A stretch of DNA of 64,000 bases from Venturia oleaginea (taxonomy: Eukaryota > Ascomycota > Dothideomycetes > Venturiales > Venturiaceae). Shown piece by piece: positions 43,410 to 58,222 of this stretch. The position numbers and the translations under genes were made by a program. Each line of letters opens with the position of its first letter. Position 1 is the stretch's first letter. The DNA lies in the NCBI GenBank assembly GCA_013176395.1, contig JABMLP010000028.1, positions 310,001 to 374,000 of the forward strand. Direction: 5' to 3'. The notes under the pieces are model-generated. The model was not told the DNA's origin. It searched no databases and saw nothing but the letters and a program-made list of their open reading frames with translations.

Positions 43410-43826
43410 GGAAAGATAAGGTAGGTAGCAGATAGGAACTACTCATCCGGACAAAACAATTGATAGTTGAGAAGTGATAGTAGTCAAAGAACAGATTTCT
43501 AAGATGCAACTAAGTACAAGCAAAAACCTAAATTTACAAAAGTAAAACAATTTAGCAGAGAAAGAGAAGAGTGGACCAACGCCTCCGGAGGGAAATGTCC
43601 ACGCGATGCAAGCACGCAAGAGGGTATTCCCAAAATCGGCACTCCTCCAAACTCCAAAAGAGAAAAAAAAAAGGCAAACGCTCCCATGCAATAGACGATA
43701 TTCGGACCAGCCTCGCCATACAATCATCAGTCTCGATCCCAAGCAAAGACAACCTCCCTTCGGATAATCACACACTCGACAAAAGAAATGGTCACCCTCA
43801 CCACCTGCTTCCTGCAATCAGTTCGC
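43410..43826. other. 3' flank of the dynein heavy chain gene
   Basis: No gene supported; probably the 3' untranslated region of the minus-strand dynein gene and its terminator. Confidence 0.5.
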
Positions 43827-46800
43827 TCACTCCATTTCCTCAACCTTACTCTCCTCCCCCATCTGCGCGTCTCCCTCCTCCAGAATCCCCATAATCAGCG
43901 CCAGATTCCCCGTCATGTCTCTAGCCTGTCCAACAAGCAGCAATTTCTCCGCATTGCCCGGCAAACCCAGATAAGTAGGCGGTTCACGTTCCGGCAACCT
44001 ATTGACCCACTCCAAGAACTGTTCAAGTTTGATGCCGCCCGGAAGGACCAGCGCCTCATTTTGCCCTTCCTTCTGAATACCCTTCATGATATCGTGTTCA
44101 TTATCAAAGGCCTCTGGACTCAAGAAATTTTCGACCAAATGTCTGAGGGTGGCGAAATCTTGTTCGTCGTCGATCTTGCCACCGTACATCTCGGTAACGA
44201 GGGTGCGGAGGATGGACCATGGGATGTTGCGAGGATTAATGTTGGAGCGTGTCAAGGCGACGTTTTCGATCCAGTAGTCAATGATGAAGGCGCAGCATTC
44301 ATACTATCACGCAAGAAGTTAGTGTCTTGTTTATAACTGCAGGGGCGAGAGTTGAAGAACTTACGTCACTGTCATTGAACTCCCATAACATCTTCCATCC
44401 CAGATTGGGTGCGTATCTCAATCGCTCTTGAACAACAGCATGCAACAGACTGAGCAACAGGTAGACGCGACCACGCTCAACCGGTTCCTTGACTGCCCTG
44501 GAGGAGCTGGAAGCCATCGAATCCTTCATATTCGCCTTGATACCAGCCGGCTGCTCGTTCATCAAAATTCTCGACGCGCGCAAGAGATTGACGGGAATCT
44601 TGGGACTCGTTTCCATGCATAGAAATAGTCTAAAATCTGTATGTGGTTTGAGCGAGTCGATGCGCTTCTCAAGACTCTGCAACCAAACGGGCGCAAGATG
44701 AACATTCTTGATGAGAACCCAAGATCCGTTGGCAGCAGCATTAGAAACAGCTTTGTCAGCCATAGCAATACCTTCATTCGATCCCATAGCGATGTTGGTG
44801 CAGGAAATGCCTGCGCGCTCGACCAGATTCTCAACACGGAAAGAGGCATCGAAACCAGGGGAGGAAACAAGAGCAACTGGGGTTGTTGCGGAGACTTGTT
44901 TGACAATTTCACCGAGATCGCCATTGGTATCGAGAAGTTTTTCTCCAAAGACTGCTTTGACGAATTGTTCGACTGCAGGGACAAAACGATCGACTCGGAA
45001 CAGTTTGATTAAAATCAAGGACATTAGTTCTTGGTCGTGTGGCTCGGTGCCGGCTAACCAAGGACTTGGAACATGTTCCTCAGCGGTCTCGGCAGTCAAG
45101 AAGGTATTCCATGACGAAAACTCGACTGTCGGCAAGATATCCTTGAAGATGTGTAGCTTCGTAGCAGTTTTAATGGCCTCATCACGTCGATGAGTCTCGG
45201 TTGAGATATCGATGCCTTCCAAGTTGGGATCGAGACAGATCTCGATTAGGCTCTTGTCCATCTTGAATGGTGCTGCGTGAACTAGAAGCATGGCGAGGGC
45301 TACACGATCCTTCTGAAGCATGGCCAAGGATGTACGACGATAGGTATTGATGAAGAGCTCCTTGATGATGTGGTCGATCCGGGCAAGGTTGTGCGACTCC
45401 TTAAGACTCTTTGCAGCTGCCAAAACATCGAGGAAGATGCTGGTAAAGTACTGCAACGAGAATTGATAGAAATGGTTCATGCGATGAAGCTGCTCCATGA
45501 CAGCGAAAATGGCAGCGCAAGAACGAGCAACAACGTTGTACTGCTGGGTGATGTTCTCAACTTCGGCCCAGACACCATCAGTCTGAGCAACCTTGACTTG
45601 AATCTCTGCAGCCTCCATCTTGAGCTTCTCGAGGGTTGTGAGTACGTTGTTGTCTTCGAGAATGTTGCCTTGTGAATCGTTAAGAGCTTGGAGTAGATTG
45701 CGCTCGAGGCGGCGCAAGGTAACATTGAATTCTCCCTGCGTCTTAATGACATTAGACCTCCGCTCGTCGACATCGGGACGTTCTGATTTCAAGACTTCGT
45801 TAAGAGATTGTGTCTGCAAACTACTCTGTGTGACCGTGAAATTGACCAAAGTCGTTCGACTGCAGATGTCGGGCGCAAATTTGGCAGAAGGATCCCGTGT
45901 GGACAAGTACATCTTAAACTGTGGCGAAAAATCGATTTCGTTTCGACCGAGCTGAATGAGAACTCGACCGCCAGTCTTCTGATGCTCCTTGTTGAGAACA
46001 TGGGAGAGAATTGGGTCAAGGTGTTCGGCATCTTGTATGAGGATGGGTTTACCGAATCGGAGAGAACTCTCCAGTTGTTTGGTGAATGAGTCGTCGGTAA
46101 AACTGGTAACAGTAAGGCGGCCACCATACTCCTTCTTGAGGTACTCCGTAACCCGACCAGAGGGATCGATGACGAGTGGATACCTGTTGTAGCGCTTGAG
46201 CATGATTGCGTTCTCTGTGCACAGGTCATCGACAGGCAAAGTGTTTTGTTGCCATTGCAATCTCTCGTCGGCGGTAGAGAGATATTCGGTGACTGGATTG
46301 TGCTCCTTGAAGCGAATGCCGGACGACTTGAGATGATCCAACCAGTTATCTATCATGGCTTTGCGAAATTGTTGGTCGTAGAAACCCCCATAGGCCATGA
46401 CCGCTGCAGCCACAAGAACATCCCCAATGAGTGTGTCAATCTGCGTCTCGAATGACTTGCTCGAATCTTCCCAACGTCCACGTTCTGAACCAAGACTCTC
46501 GAGCAAACGGACACTACGATCGACCTTCGATTGAACATCGGCCATTTCCCTCTTAAGCTGGCCCGTCTCAGCGGTAAGTACATTGTACTCTTCCTTGTAC
46601 CGTTCGATGCTGTCTTCCAGCTTTTTGAGCTTGTTGTTGATGGTCGTTGCCCGCGCTTCTGTGGTGAGTGCATCGTCTTCGAGCTTCTTGACTTCCTCTC
46701 GAAGTGGGCCAACTCTATCCAGAATCTCGGCGTACTTGACTTGAGCTTGAACCCAAGCTACCAGAGGACCGCAAGCCTTACTTGAGCGGTAGGCACGGTC

Positions 46801-49800
46801 GGGTGTGAAGTCCTCGTTTGAAAGATACTCCTTTTTCATCTTAGCTACAAGTTGTTTTGTCATCTTGGCCTGGTTGTCGAAGTGTCTAATGGAGGGGATG
46901 AAGGTATCCTGCTTCATGACCGAAGTGATGGCCGCCCAAGTATCGCACTTATGTCCGAGCAGGGTGCATGTTGCCTCGAGTGCTAGCTTGACGACCGGTG
47001 GGGGTCGAGGCAGTGTTCGCACTTCCTGCAAATGAGCCTTCTTGATGCCTTCGACACTCAGTCTGGCCGACTCAACAGCAGGTTCAGCATCGGCCAAATC
47101 CTCCTGCACTTTCGCGCGCCGTTCCGCGATTTCCATCTTGTCTTCGCGCAATCTGACCGAAACCTCTTCGGCGACCTTTTTGTCAGCGTCCGCTTGTTTT
47201 GAATCTGCGATCATGCTAGACATCTTATCCCCCGCTTCCTTTGACTTTGCCGCCAACTCTATCTTCTTGCTGGCCAGATCTTTGCGCAGTTCTGAAACCT
47301 TCGAGAAGGTGTCTTGCAATTTTTCAAGGCCCACATGCAGATGACGTTGTTGCTCCTCCAAATCATTGCGCTTTTCCTGGTGAAGTTTGGCGAATTGATC
47401 CACAAAGTCCAAGAAGTGGCGTGGTGTTAGGTATGTAACCTTATCCTGCTGTTTCGCCAGGCGGCGATTGAAGTCATGAAGTGAATAATGAACATGAACC
47501 ATGGCATTAATGACGGCGTCGCGATGAGTCGGAGGCATAGCAAGATCCCGATAAGCCAACTCAAGTGTATCCGGAGCAGCATAGGTTGTACGGTCAAGAT
47601 CGATCGATTGAGTAAGCTCAGATCCGACTTGGTAAAGTGCTTGATCGGACCAGTCACCAAACCAGTTGAGCACACAACGATTGAACAGCGCAGGACTGGT
47701 GGCCGCTTTCGACGAGAGACCCTCGGTGGGTGGATTCATGGTGAAGACGACATGAAGATTCTTGGCAATCTGCGCTTTGAACCATTTGTAAAGTTCCTCG
47801 GGAGAATCGAGCATGTGCCCTTTGTCGCCCTCGCGCTGGGCACCTTCCCGACATTGTGTCATAAGGGTTTGATACTCGTCTCCTTCGAATAATCCGGGCA
47901 CCTCGGCATTGGCAAGAAGTGTGTTCATTCGTTCCAAGAAACCGGAATCGAGGACATTAGACTCGTCCATGATGAAACAAATCTTCTCTCCCTGGCAGCC
48001 GCATCGGCGTAGAACGGTTCGCAAATCTTCATCAAAGTCTTCAGCTGAGTATTTACCATGGACCTTGATCTGGAACACTTTCAAACCATTCATCCAGGCA
48101 ACAAAGCGAGACAGCGTTGTCTTTCCAGAACCACTGACTCCAATGAGAATCAAATGACCTTGAGATTGACGGAAGACACGATCGATCCGGAGCACGTGTT
48201 CGAGCACATCGTTGAAAGGAATCAGACGGACGTCGACTTCTTCTTCGCAGAAAGTCTTGAGGCGTTCTCCGACAATGGCACGCAATCGGTCTTGGTGAAC
48301 GGGTACGTAGTGTTTTGACTCCCAGCTGGAAAAGAGGATGGGCCCAGCAAGAGCCTTTCTCTGGTCGATGGTGGGAAAGTGTTGGAGCGCAATCCGAGTG
48401 ATGGCTTCCTCTGTCCACTTCCGCTCCTCTTCTTCGATGAGTCTATCCTGGAAGAGGCGAAGGGCCTCGTGGGCCCAAATGCGGACCAGGCCCTCGAGGG
48501 AAAGACTGTCAAGAGGACGGATGGCCTCATAGATGCCACGAATCCATCGAGTCAACTCTCGAGGTGAGTATACATAGTGCGGCTGGATATCGGGAGTGAA
48601 ACGCTTTTGCGACTCCAAATAGACTTGAACCATGGCTTTTGTGAGCGGTTCGGCGTAGCCTCGAAGAGATGAAACAATCTTCAGCACGGCGCTGTTGAAC
48701 GTCCCATAAATTTGTTGCAATGAAATCTCGCCAGGATAATCGACCATGATGACAGGCGCATGTCGAAGAAATCGCAAGCCAAGTGGTGTACGACCAGGAT
48801 CTGTGGGAGGATTACAAGCTCCAACAAATTGTATCCTGTCAAGAGTGACCCATTGTTTTTCCTTCGTCATCCAGAAACCGTTCTGTTCGATCAATTGCCG
48901 CAAGAACGAAATTGCGCGAGGTGTTCCATATTCATCAGGGGCGGGCAGATTGATCTCGTCGCAGAAGATAACAAGCCACTGTCCAATCTGTTTCGGCGCA
49001 AGCACAGTGCCATTCAGTGTCTTTTTGTATTCACAATACATATCAAAGGTCTTGATAATGAGATCAGGCGTGGTTGCACTGGAAAAGTTGAGACCCACAA
49101 CTTCCATGTTCTCAAGTTTCTTCAACGAGTTGAATAGTGTCATCGTCTTTCCAGAACCAGGTGGACCGCAAAGAATCAGTGGTTTGTGCTCGGCGAGCCA
49201 CGAATAGAGAATGTCTTCATGCCGCACCGTGTCGAGAGTTGGAATGACTAACTCTGTGTCAGTGACGGAATGCGTATCGACTTCAATATGGGTGACATGG
49301 TTCTGCCAAGATGACCACTCAGACTTTGGCAGAGTGACATCAAAATCGATAAGTGATGAGCTGTCGCTCAAGGCCGGTAGGTCGATGGCAGTCATTGTTG
49401 AAATCCTGTCGCCAAAGTTTTGCCGGTCCGCGAGTGGACAGTCACCTGTCAATGACCACACGAGCGCGAGCAGCAACTTCTTAGTTAGATACAACTCAAT
49501 TTGCTCGCTCTCCAGGGGAAAATCCGAATGTAGAATATCGTACTCCAAGATGTTTCGGCACGCCTTATTGAGGAGCGAGAACAAGGTGTTGAGCACACGA
49601 ATTTCAGTAAACTCCATGATGTGGCCAAAATTACGGGCTTGGTCAAGGGTTTTCTGAACGAAGTCATCATCCAATAATTGGCGTCGGAGCACGTCTGCAA
49701 CTCGTTCCTGTGTGGTCAGCAGTTTGGGTGCGAGCTGTCCTGGGGCGCTCGTGCTGTCTTCGATGTCGTCGAAGGGGACTTGGCTAAGTTTGAGGAGATA

Positions 49801-52800
49801 ATTGGATACGATCATGTCCGTGGAAACTATGTCATTGCTGAACCAGACCATGCCACATCTACTGACGGTCGCCAATGTGGCATACTTGAGAGTCTCCACT
49901 TCAAACATGATGCGAACGTTAGAGGGTAAGTTGAGACGTTCGCCATTGGGCAGAGTGAGCATCCTATTGTCATCGAGAACACTGTTCAAGTTTTCAACCC
50001 AAACAGGATCCACATCGCCATCGAAAACTATCCAATGCCGCTTAGAGTCTTCATTTCGAAGATTGTCCACGATCCTTCTCAATATGCTGGTGAAAAGACC
50101 GTCAGTCCACTCACGAGTTGTGCTGTCGAGAGTTCCGTATAGATGGTCCTTTGACATGACTTTGGGGTCAATGACATGACATACTCCATGAGTCTCGTCG
50201 ACGCGCTGCAGCGCTTTGAGAAGGATTCTCCAAGCACTGGACTTTCCAGTGCCAGAAGACCCCACCATCATGACACCATGGTGGAGGTTCTGGATTTGAT
50301 AGAGCTGGAGTATCTTGGTCATCCAGGCGTCGGAGGCGACTATTCTAGCTTCAGCTGCTTCAGCTCGGATCGCGTCTTTGAGATCCTCAAGCGGAGCTTC
50401 GATATACTCAACACCAGGGAATGATTCCTCCTGGATGTGTCGCAGAAGTTCGGCATCTGATTGAATGAGCTTCGGGGCGATTGTCTCTCGAATACTTTGA
50501 ACGAGAATCTGAGGCTCAACGATGCTGTCTTCCAGAGATTCTTCGCTCTGTGTCAAAATTCGCGCACGCTTCAGACCACCAGAGCTGACGAGCACACTCT
50601 TCAGAGCACGCAGACCAAAATCATAGTGGGCTTGCTTAGACAGCTGCGCATCGCAGCGGTCGAAAAAAGGAACAGTCTGTCGAGACAGATCTTTCGCACA
50701 CGAAAAACCTTGTGAGTAGAGCATAACTTCAGCAATCAACTCTTTGTCAGGTTTGGACATGGCAACGCTTCGGAAAAGTTTCTTCAAGTTGTCGGGTAGA
50801 TTGGATCGTCCTGCATAGCCAGGGTTCATCGTGATGAAGATACCAGTGTTGGTGTTAACTCGTAGATCCCGATCCACGAGAGTGATTTCCGCTTTGTCGT
50901 CAGTGATAGCCTTGCGTAAACCGAGCTGGATGTTTTGGATCTGCTGGGAGACCGCGGACAAAATACGCTCCTCGAGACGGTTGAACTCGTCGAAACAACC
51001 CCACGCACCTACCCTGCAGATACCCAAGAAAATACGGCCCATGGCTTGGAAGTCGAATGTATCGTCGCAGCAGAAAACGAGGGTAAATCTACCAAGCTGT
51101 AATCCTAATGCTTTAACAGATTCTGTTTTACCGGTACCTGCTGGTCCATATGGTGACCCTCCCAGTCGTTGACATAGTGCTTGAGTCAAGGTCAAGAAGC
51201 AACGGTCAGTGAGAGGAGTGCGCACAAGTCGATCAGGCACTCCTAGATATTCATAGCCATAAACAATATCTGCATTTGCCATCTTGATATGTAGGCGATC
51301 AAGTGGTTCAGCGATAGGTTGATAGACGTATCGCATGGTGAGGAGCCAGGTCGGATGTGTGGGTGTATCAGCCCCAGCTTTCTGAAGATTGAAGACCACG
51401 TCACGCTGGTGCACAAACTCGGTAATAAGATGTTCGCACTTTCTCCGCTGGACTGGTTCTAGATCACCCAAGACTGCGTTGGCGAGAAGTTTGAGTAGAG
51501 AGACGAGACGATCAAGGAGCTTGGGCAAAGATGAGCCACCATTTTTGAGTGCGTCCTCGACTGCATCAGTCCAACACACTTGGGACGCCAGAACGACAAT
51601 TTGAGCAGAGTAGTCTTTGATGTAGTTATCGAACATCTCTACATCAACGGTATCCGCTTCGATCAGCTTGGTATAGTCCATAACAGCGTCTGACAAAAGT
51701 GCAGCCAAGGTGGTCTTCATGCCCTGTTCAAGAGCAGCCAGCCACTCATTGACTTTGGGGATTTTGACGAGCGAGATCTCCTTTCGCAAGTACACCTTCT
51801 CACCCTCTTTGGACAGGAAACCCGTGATTGTCGATTCGTCATTCTCGTCTGTGGTAAGATTGGCAACTCCTGCGAACATTTTCCTCAGGTGCTTGGCGAC
51901 TCTCATCGTATCGCTGCTGTTGCCAATAATCTCGAGTAGATCTTCGTCGCCAACGAAGTAGAAGCGGGGGAAAGCCAGTCGCTCACGTTCTAGATACTCT
52001 CCAAGAGATTTCTGAACCTTGCCCAACGAGGTGGCCATCTCTTCCAAGCGGCCCTGAATGTTGTCGACACTAAGCACGTCCAAAACAAGTGGCGATTTCT
52101 GAACATGCTTCATTATGTCGTAGAATGAGCCGTTGATTCTCTTGAAAAGGGCAGTCTCTTTCTTGAGAAGATGCTTGATATCAGCGTTGCCTGTGAACAC
52201 ACCTTCGAGATACACCCATTGTCTCTGGACATCAATCCACAAATTAAACAAGATATGAACCTTGTTGAGCTCTGCCTCGTGAAGCTGAGCTCGTGAAGAG
52301 AACTCGCGATAGTATGGAGAGTGTCGCATTGCCTGCAGCGAGTTGAGGTGCTCACCACATTTGGCAAACAGGTCGTCCCAGCCTCGGATAAGGCGAGTCT
52401 TGTTCTGATACACCACGAGGTCCAAAGTGTAGTTCTGCCAAATTTCTTGCACTTGCTTCAAGAACTCTTCCAGGGCCAGTTCACCTTGTGCTTGCGTAAG
52501 AACTTCATCAATGATAGCTTTGTTAACTCCTAGCTCAAGGTCCCAGACGTCGCCAAGAGTCAACGAGCTCTTGATGTATCTCTTCGCGGGTGTGAGCTGC
52601 TTGAAGATCTTCACCCAATGACGATCCTGCATGGCGTCGGAGTGCAATTCTGCGACAAGGGGATTGACGTCCTGAAGTTGCTTGATGCGGCTTCGCATGT
52701 GATCAAAGCCTTCGTAATGAAGCATGCGCGACGGCATCTCCTTCGAAGTCTTTAGTAAATCGCTGAGAGCTTTTTGAAGTTTTCGCTTTTGCACGCTTGA

Positions 52801-55800
52801 CCAAGGTTGATCTCGGAGCTCATCGAGATTATCCCAGATGGTCCTGATACTGGCCCAGACGGATTTGAGGTCCTCTACTTCATGAAGCAAATTCTGCAAG
52901 TCGTTGGGCGGGCTAGGCTGGAGGTCTAAAGCCTCTTTAGCCTTGGAGACACCCTCGGCAAGGTCGCGTAAGCTGCTCAACTTTCCCTCAAAGGTTTGAA
53001 GGATCATTTGAGCATCCTTCGGCTTGATGTTACCTGCTGTTGGCTTCTTTTCTGACCATGACTTGCTGATTTCGATAATTCTGGAGTCTACGAGTTGTTC
53101 CTCTGCTCGAATCTTTCCTTCAAGAGCATCACGTTGCTCATGGACAAGCCTGGACTTTCTTTCTAGAATTTGCTTGAACTTCTCCCATTCAGTATCGAGT
53201 TGATCAATTGGCAGCCAATCCTTCGTAAATTGATGTCGTTGGCGACGAAGTGTGGTTTCTCCTTGTCGGAACAGTTCAACATCTCCCTCCCAAGACTTGG
53301 CCTTGATCCGCGACTGCTGCACAGTGGTGATGAATTCCACCGCTTGCTGGGTAGATGATGCCTCTAGCACCTGGTTCTCAAGATTTTGGCGCGCTGCAGA
53401 TATGTCAGAGAAGACCAGATTCATGCGACCACCTAGAATTTGAGCAAATTTCAACCGAATCTCTAGCTGTAACGAGTCATAGCGGTTTATGACCCTCGTG
53501 TGTAATCCTGAGTATGTGACGATGATGTGGCCGAAGTCTTTGCTGAGCTCGGAGGTGTCAAAGGTATTTCGATCGTTGATCATTTCCTGTAAGATCTGTA
53601 GCCACTTGGAAAGGTCATCCTGAAGTTCTGCCGCCACTTGCTCGGAACGGAGATCCCACAAGGATTGAAATTGCAGCCATTTGTCGACGTATTCTGAGAC
53701 CGCGACGAGTTTTCTCTTTATAGCATCGTGTACTTCGAGGAGCGAATCGACACAGCGTGCTGGAAGATACGAAAAATCGGCTTCGGCTTCGGCCACATGC
53801 GGCTCCACTGCCATTTCCCAGCGGGCAGCATTGACCTTCTTCAAGGAGCCCACGACTTTCAACCAATTCTCGAGACCTAAGAGCCACTTCACCTCGGCGT
53901 CATTTAATGGTGGGTGGAGGGAAATGGTGCTGTGGTGCATGGAGATCTCGTGCACTAGAGGATTAAAAACAGGCAAATCTCTCACTTTCTCGTCCGATTT
54001 CCCTGTGCTTAGTTCTTCGTTCGTGGGCTCGAATGTTTCAAACACCCCGAGCCAGTCGCGGACTGCTTCTTGTAGCCTAGTGAGGAGAATAACTTCAATA
54101 CGAGAGTTCATTTCATCGACCCACCACCGCAGATTGGAATAGCGTTGAAGACTCAACTGGTCGACAGCATCCTGAATCGTCTTGATATTGGATTGGAATT
54201 CAGCAAGACTGTAAGCACAGGTCTCAAGTTCCTTCAACGTGTTCTGAACAGTCGTATGCACCGCAACCAAGATCGTTGTCTTGCTCTGTAGTGTGCCAAT
54301 GGCGCTGGCAAAATCGCGCACAAATTGAACGTGCTTGCTTTCGCTTCGCGTCCCAACGGGCGCAACACTGGTGCCAGAGTACGTGCTTCGAGTGGCTGAT
54401 ATGTTGTAGCCGTTGACAAACGACTCCCACTTGAGCGGCGTTCCTTTCGCGATCAAGCTTTCGACTTGGTTTTGGTAACCATTGAGAAGAGGGGCGACTT
54501 CGGGAATCTCCGAGATACTTTTGATTGTTTGGGTGAATATTCGCACTGTCTCCATCATTGTGACGGCGAATGGGTATACGCGCTTCGCATCTTTGGATAC
54601 ATTGTTGATGGCATGTGGAACCTGGAAGTTGAGCCACCACAAGTTCCGCACTTCTTTGAAAAGCGTAATGACCTGTCCGTCGAAATTGACAGCCAACTCG
54701 TAAGTATTTCCAAGTGCACGAACTTTCTGCACTTTGAACAATCGACCAGTTATGGTGACGTTCTTTCGCGCGACGTCTTGATACCACGTCTCGAAAATGG
54801 GTTTCGTATCCAACTTCTTACGGAAATTGCTGCTCTCTGACTCCAATTGTGCGCCCTCGGAGTGCAGGTGCCAATCGGGGCCCAGAACGTCTTCCACTTT
54901 TCTCATGTAGCCGTCAAGTTGACGCTCAATTTGTCGAGCCCAGATGATGGCTCCGGAAACAGGTGGCATGTCCCGTAGCTGGGCCATGGCATGCGCTTCT
55001 GATGAACCATACTGCTGCTTAAAGCGCTCATGCAGGGCGTCGATGTCGTTCTTGACGTTACCAATGAGTTGTGATTGGTACTCGGCGATGGCGCTACGAA
55101 TCTTTGGCCGGACGAACAGAGCGTTGAATTTCGAGAAGACACGGAACATCTCGTTGGCAGAACCTTTAGCAGTTGCAAGACGATCTCTCAGTCTAGCGAT
55201 GATGGAGTTCTCAACACGCGAGGTGCGGTCATTGTAGGCCGATTCTGCGTTGTTCCAGATGTCAGTACCTTCTTGGGAAACATCCAGAACATCGACATCC
55301 TTCAATGCAGCATAGGCTTGAGCAACCTCTTCAACCGCATCAACATCACCCAGTTCATCCACAATGACGACACCGACGCCATCTGTTGCGTCTGGTCCCT
55401 CCTTGAAGGACGAAGCGCCGAGCACGTTGACAATCGTTCGTTGTAGCTGCTCATGATTGTTGCGGAACCTGCTAATGTACTCGAGTCTGGCCTTGGTCTC
55501 CATGTGCTTGGGGGTAATCTTGATCGGGATGAACTTCTCATTCCGCCTCCGAGTTGCTTCACGTGCTACGTTGGTGAACTCTTTTTGGCTATCGTCCCAT
55601 GCTCGAAAGATACCCTCTGCAGTTTGGACGATATCCTGGAAGCGAGTGTATTCAGAATGCATCAACATGCGACCATTGAGAAGCTTGTGGATTTTGGTGT
55701 CCAAGTCTGCGGAAATGGATTCCACAAGTAGTAGAGCTCTTCGCACCGGGTACGGGCAGAGGCGCATCTTCTTGTTCAGGTGGTTGAAGATCAAGTTGAC

Positions 55801-57007
55801 GGCTTCGATGACTTTTTGTAACGAAGTAGCTGCCAAAAGTTCGTCGAGTGGGAAATCGCGCATCAGCAGATTGTATTTCTGCACCATGTCGGCCTTCTCT
55901 TTCAACCCAGTATCTGCAGTGAAGCTTATGGTGGCCTGGTAACGTTTGGCATGTCGTAGAACCTCCAACGTCAATAGCACGCCCGGACTGCGTAGCGACT
56001 GCTCAATCTGGTCGAGGGCATTCTCCATGGAGAGCCAAAAGTTGATTTCCTGTCGGGCGAGACCAGCACTTGGATCGCGATCAGTCTTAGTCGTCTTTTG
56101 TATCTCCTGGATCCACCCAGACACCTGTTTCTGCAGGGCATTCATGAAGGAGCTGTCGTCCAGCTGTTGCGGCGCGATCAGCTCCAGACTTGTCTCCACG
56201 CCCTCCCGCTGTGCTTCATCCACAGCCATCTGAATGGCTGGGTGAAGGTGTAATGTGGGTGTTGGAATCTCAATATTCTGTTGTAGATTCATCAATGCCA
56301 ATTCCAGCTCTGTAATCTTCTTCCGCGTCGCTGGTATTCCGCCCATCCGTGATTCGTCGTTCTTGTTCCATGCTGAGCGCTCAGGGGCTGCTTCGCTCCG
56401 CTTGGTGTAGGCCTCGAAAGATGGAGCGAATCCAAATCGCAACATGGAATGAAAGTCTTCGAATCGGGCGGAAGATGGCCTCGAATCCGAGTCTCCAGAA
56501 GCTGAGGCAACAGGCAGGGTCATGAACCGCACTTGCGAGTGGAAGGAGACATTTGGGTTCAGAGGTCCAGCGTGTTTGACTATGGCGATGCATGCAGTGC
56601 AGTTCGGAGGTATGGGGTCTGAGGATATGATGTAGGAACATTGCGAGGTAGCTATTCGAATACGCATTAGCAATTGCAAAACAGCTGTCGGACAGTTGGC
56701 GCCTACATGAGGCTCCATTTGGGGCAGCCCCATCTTCGTCACTATCTGACGAATCCGATGTCTCTATCTTCTGTATGTACAAAACGGCTACCTGGGGCTC
56801 CTGTGCGAATCGAGCGCATCTACTGAGGGTGTCTGGAAGTCTTGAGGGGTGTAGCAAGCTGCCGGAAGCGGTGAGATGGTGCTCAGTGGTTCCTAATAGC
56901 GGCTTCAGAACGTCTGTCAGGTACTGTAGGATGGGCGCAGTGTTTATGGTGGTGTTTGGCTCTAGTATGCCATTGCCGTTGAGTGAGAGCAAGGGGCCCT
57001 CGGCCAT
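43827..57007 (-). CDS. nudA: Cytoplasmic dynein heavy chain
   Basis: Three exons, 57007-56707, 56651-44365 and 44303-43827, sum to 13065 nt, 4354 residues, in phase, the usual fungal length. Start [13 protein letters not shown]. Introns: 55 bp (GTAGGC...GAATAG) and 61 bp (GTAAGT...GATAG). The order is N-terminal tail and dimerisation region, linker, then AAA1 with P-loop [10 protein letters not shown] (about residue 1935), AAA2 GSSGTGKSS (about 2230), AAA3 GPPGSGKT (about 2595) and AAA4 GVSGSGKTT (about 2936). Then come the coiled-coil stalk with microtubule-binding tip (about 3200-3450), AAA5/6 and the C-terminal domain, ending in the third exon ([19 protein letters not shown]). All four P-loops are intact. 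It is the minus-end motor that moves nuclei, endosomes and spindles in hyphae (nudA in Aspergillus, DYN1 in yeast). It shares an intergenic region of 1.2 kb with the divergent rpo41. Confidence 0.97.
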
Positions 57008-58222
57008 GGTGGTTTACGATGCGGTCGAACGGCAGGGCATGGATGGTAGGTGTGGAGATGTTGTGAGAGAGGGAGGGAGTTTGTTGAATGATAGGTACGG
57101 AGGGAGGAGGGAGGGTTAAGGAGGCAGTGTGTTGATGAATGCCAGTCTGTTGTCAGTCGCGTTATTATTTTGGGGACGCCGCATACCCCTGTCGGAATTG
57201 CGCTTGCGGCAACTGAACCGAATATCGATAAATTCCTGGACAGTCTGCGGGTGCCAGGAATTGAATGTACTCTTGATCCCATGACTTCTTCGCTTTAGAC
57301 TCTGCATACAAGTTTCAGTCGCGCCCTCGAAACTCCAAACAATGACGAGCCGAGCCGCGTATACTAATCAGATGCGTAGAACCCATGATGCCAATACCTT
57401 GAGCGTACATTTCGCGCCTATATGCAAGTGTCTGCTCAACTCCAAACAATGTGAGAAACGACACGCAAGGCTGCATATGACGCCAAACGCCACAGCCTGA
57501 TGTTTCTGTGCGTGACCGAATCCAGTATTGGAACTACCCAGGATTCTTTGAATGGTGACACTTGTGTCTATTCGGATTCTAAACAGGCTGCAATAGGTTC
57601 AAACTAGACCTTCCATGACTAAATTTGTGATGCCCCAGAGATAAAACAAAGAGCAATTTCGAGTGAAACATGCCATCGAGTTCATTTGATGGCAAGATTA
57701 GGGGATCAAAAATGGAATTTTGGTCAAAGGTTGTCTATTGTCAAGCGGCAGTCGGTCAATTGATGCCCGCTTTGGAGTAGTCTGGCAACGTAGATGTTCC
57801 AAATTCCCAGAAATTGATCGATATCCATCCCAATTGGAGTTATTGTTGTGAAGCAAGTTGATTCTTGGCAGACATGAATTCAAGGACCGCTCCAAAGCAA
57901 AGACAGAATGAACGAGACTGGATTTCGATATGTTCTCGATGACTTGATATATGCCTTTGCCTACTATCTCGTGCTTGAGCCACCTGTGGCGTAGGATGTT
58001 CCAAAGCTCGGGAAGATCCCCAAAAGTCGTTCTACTGGGAGAACTTTTGAAAAGCCAACACTAGAACAGAGTCCGCCATTGCATCGCCAACAACGTCCCA
58101 TCTGAACCCTCACCCACATAATTCAATGTCGTAATCTTTCCGTTCGAACTTCATGACTGCGTGTATTCCATTTCAACCGCGCTCTGGTCCTCGTCCTCGT
58201 CCCATCCTCTCCTCCCTTGACA
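57008..58222. promoter_or_regulatory. Divergent intergenic region between dynein and rpo41
   Basis: 1.2 kb without a supported gene. It must contain both promoters. No clear TATA box or tRNA gene was recognised. Confidence 0.5.
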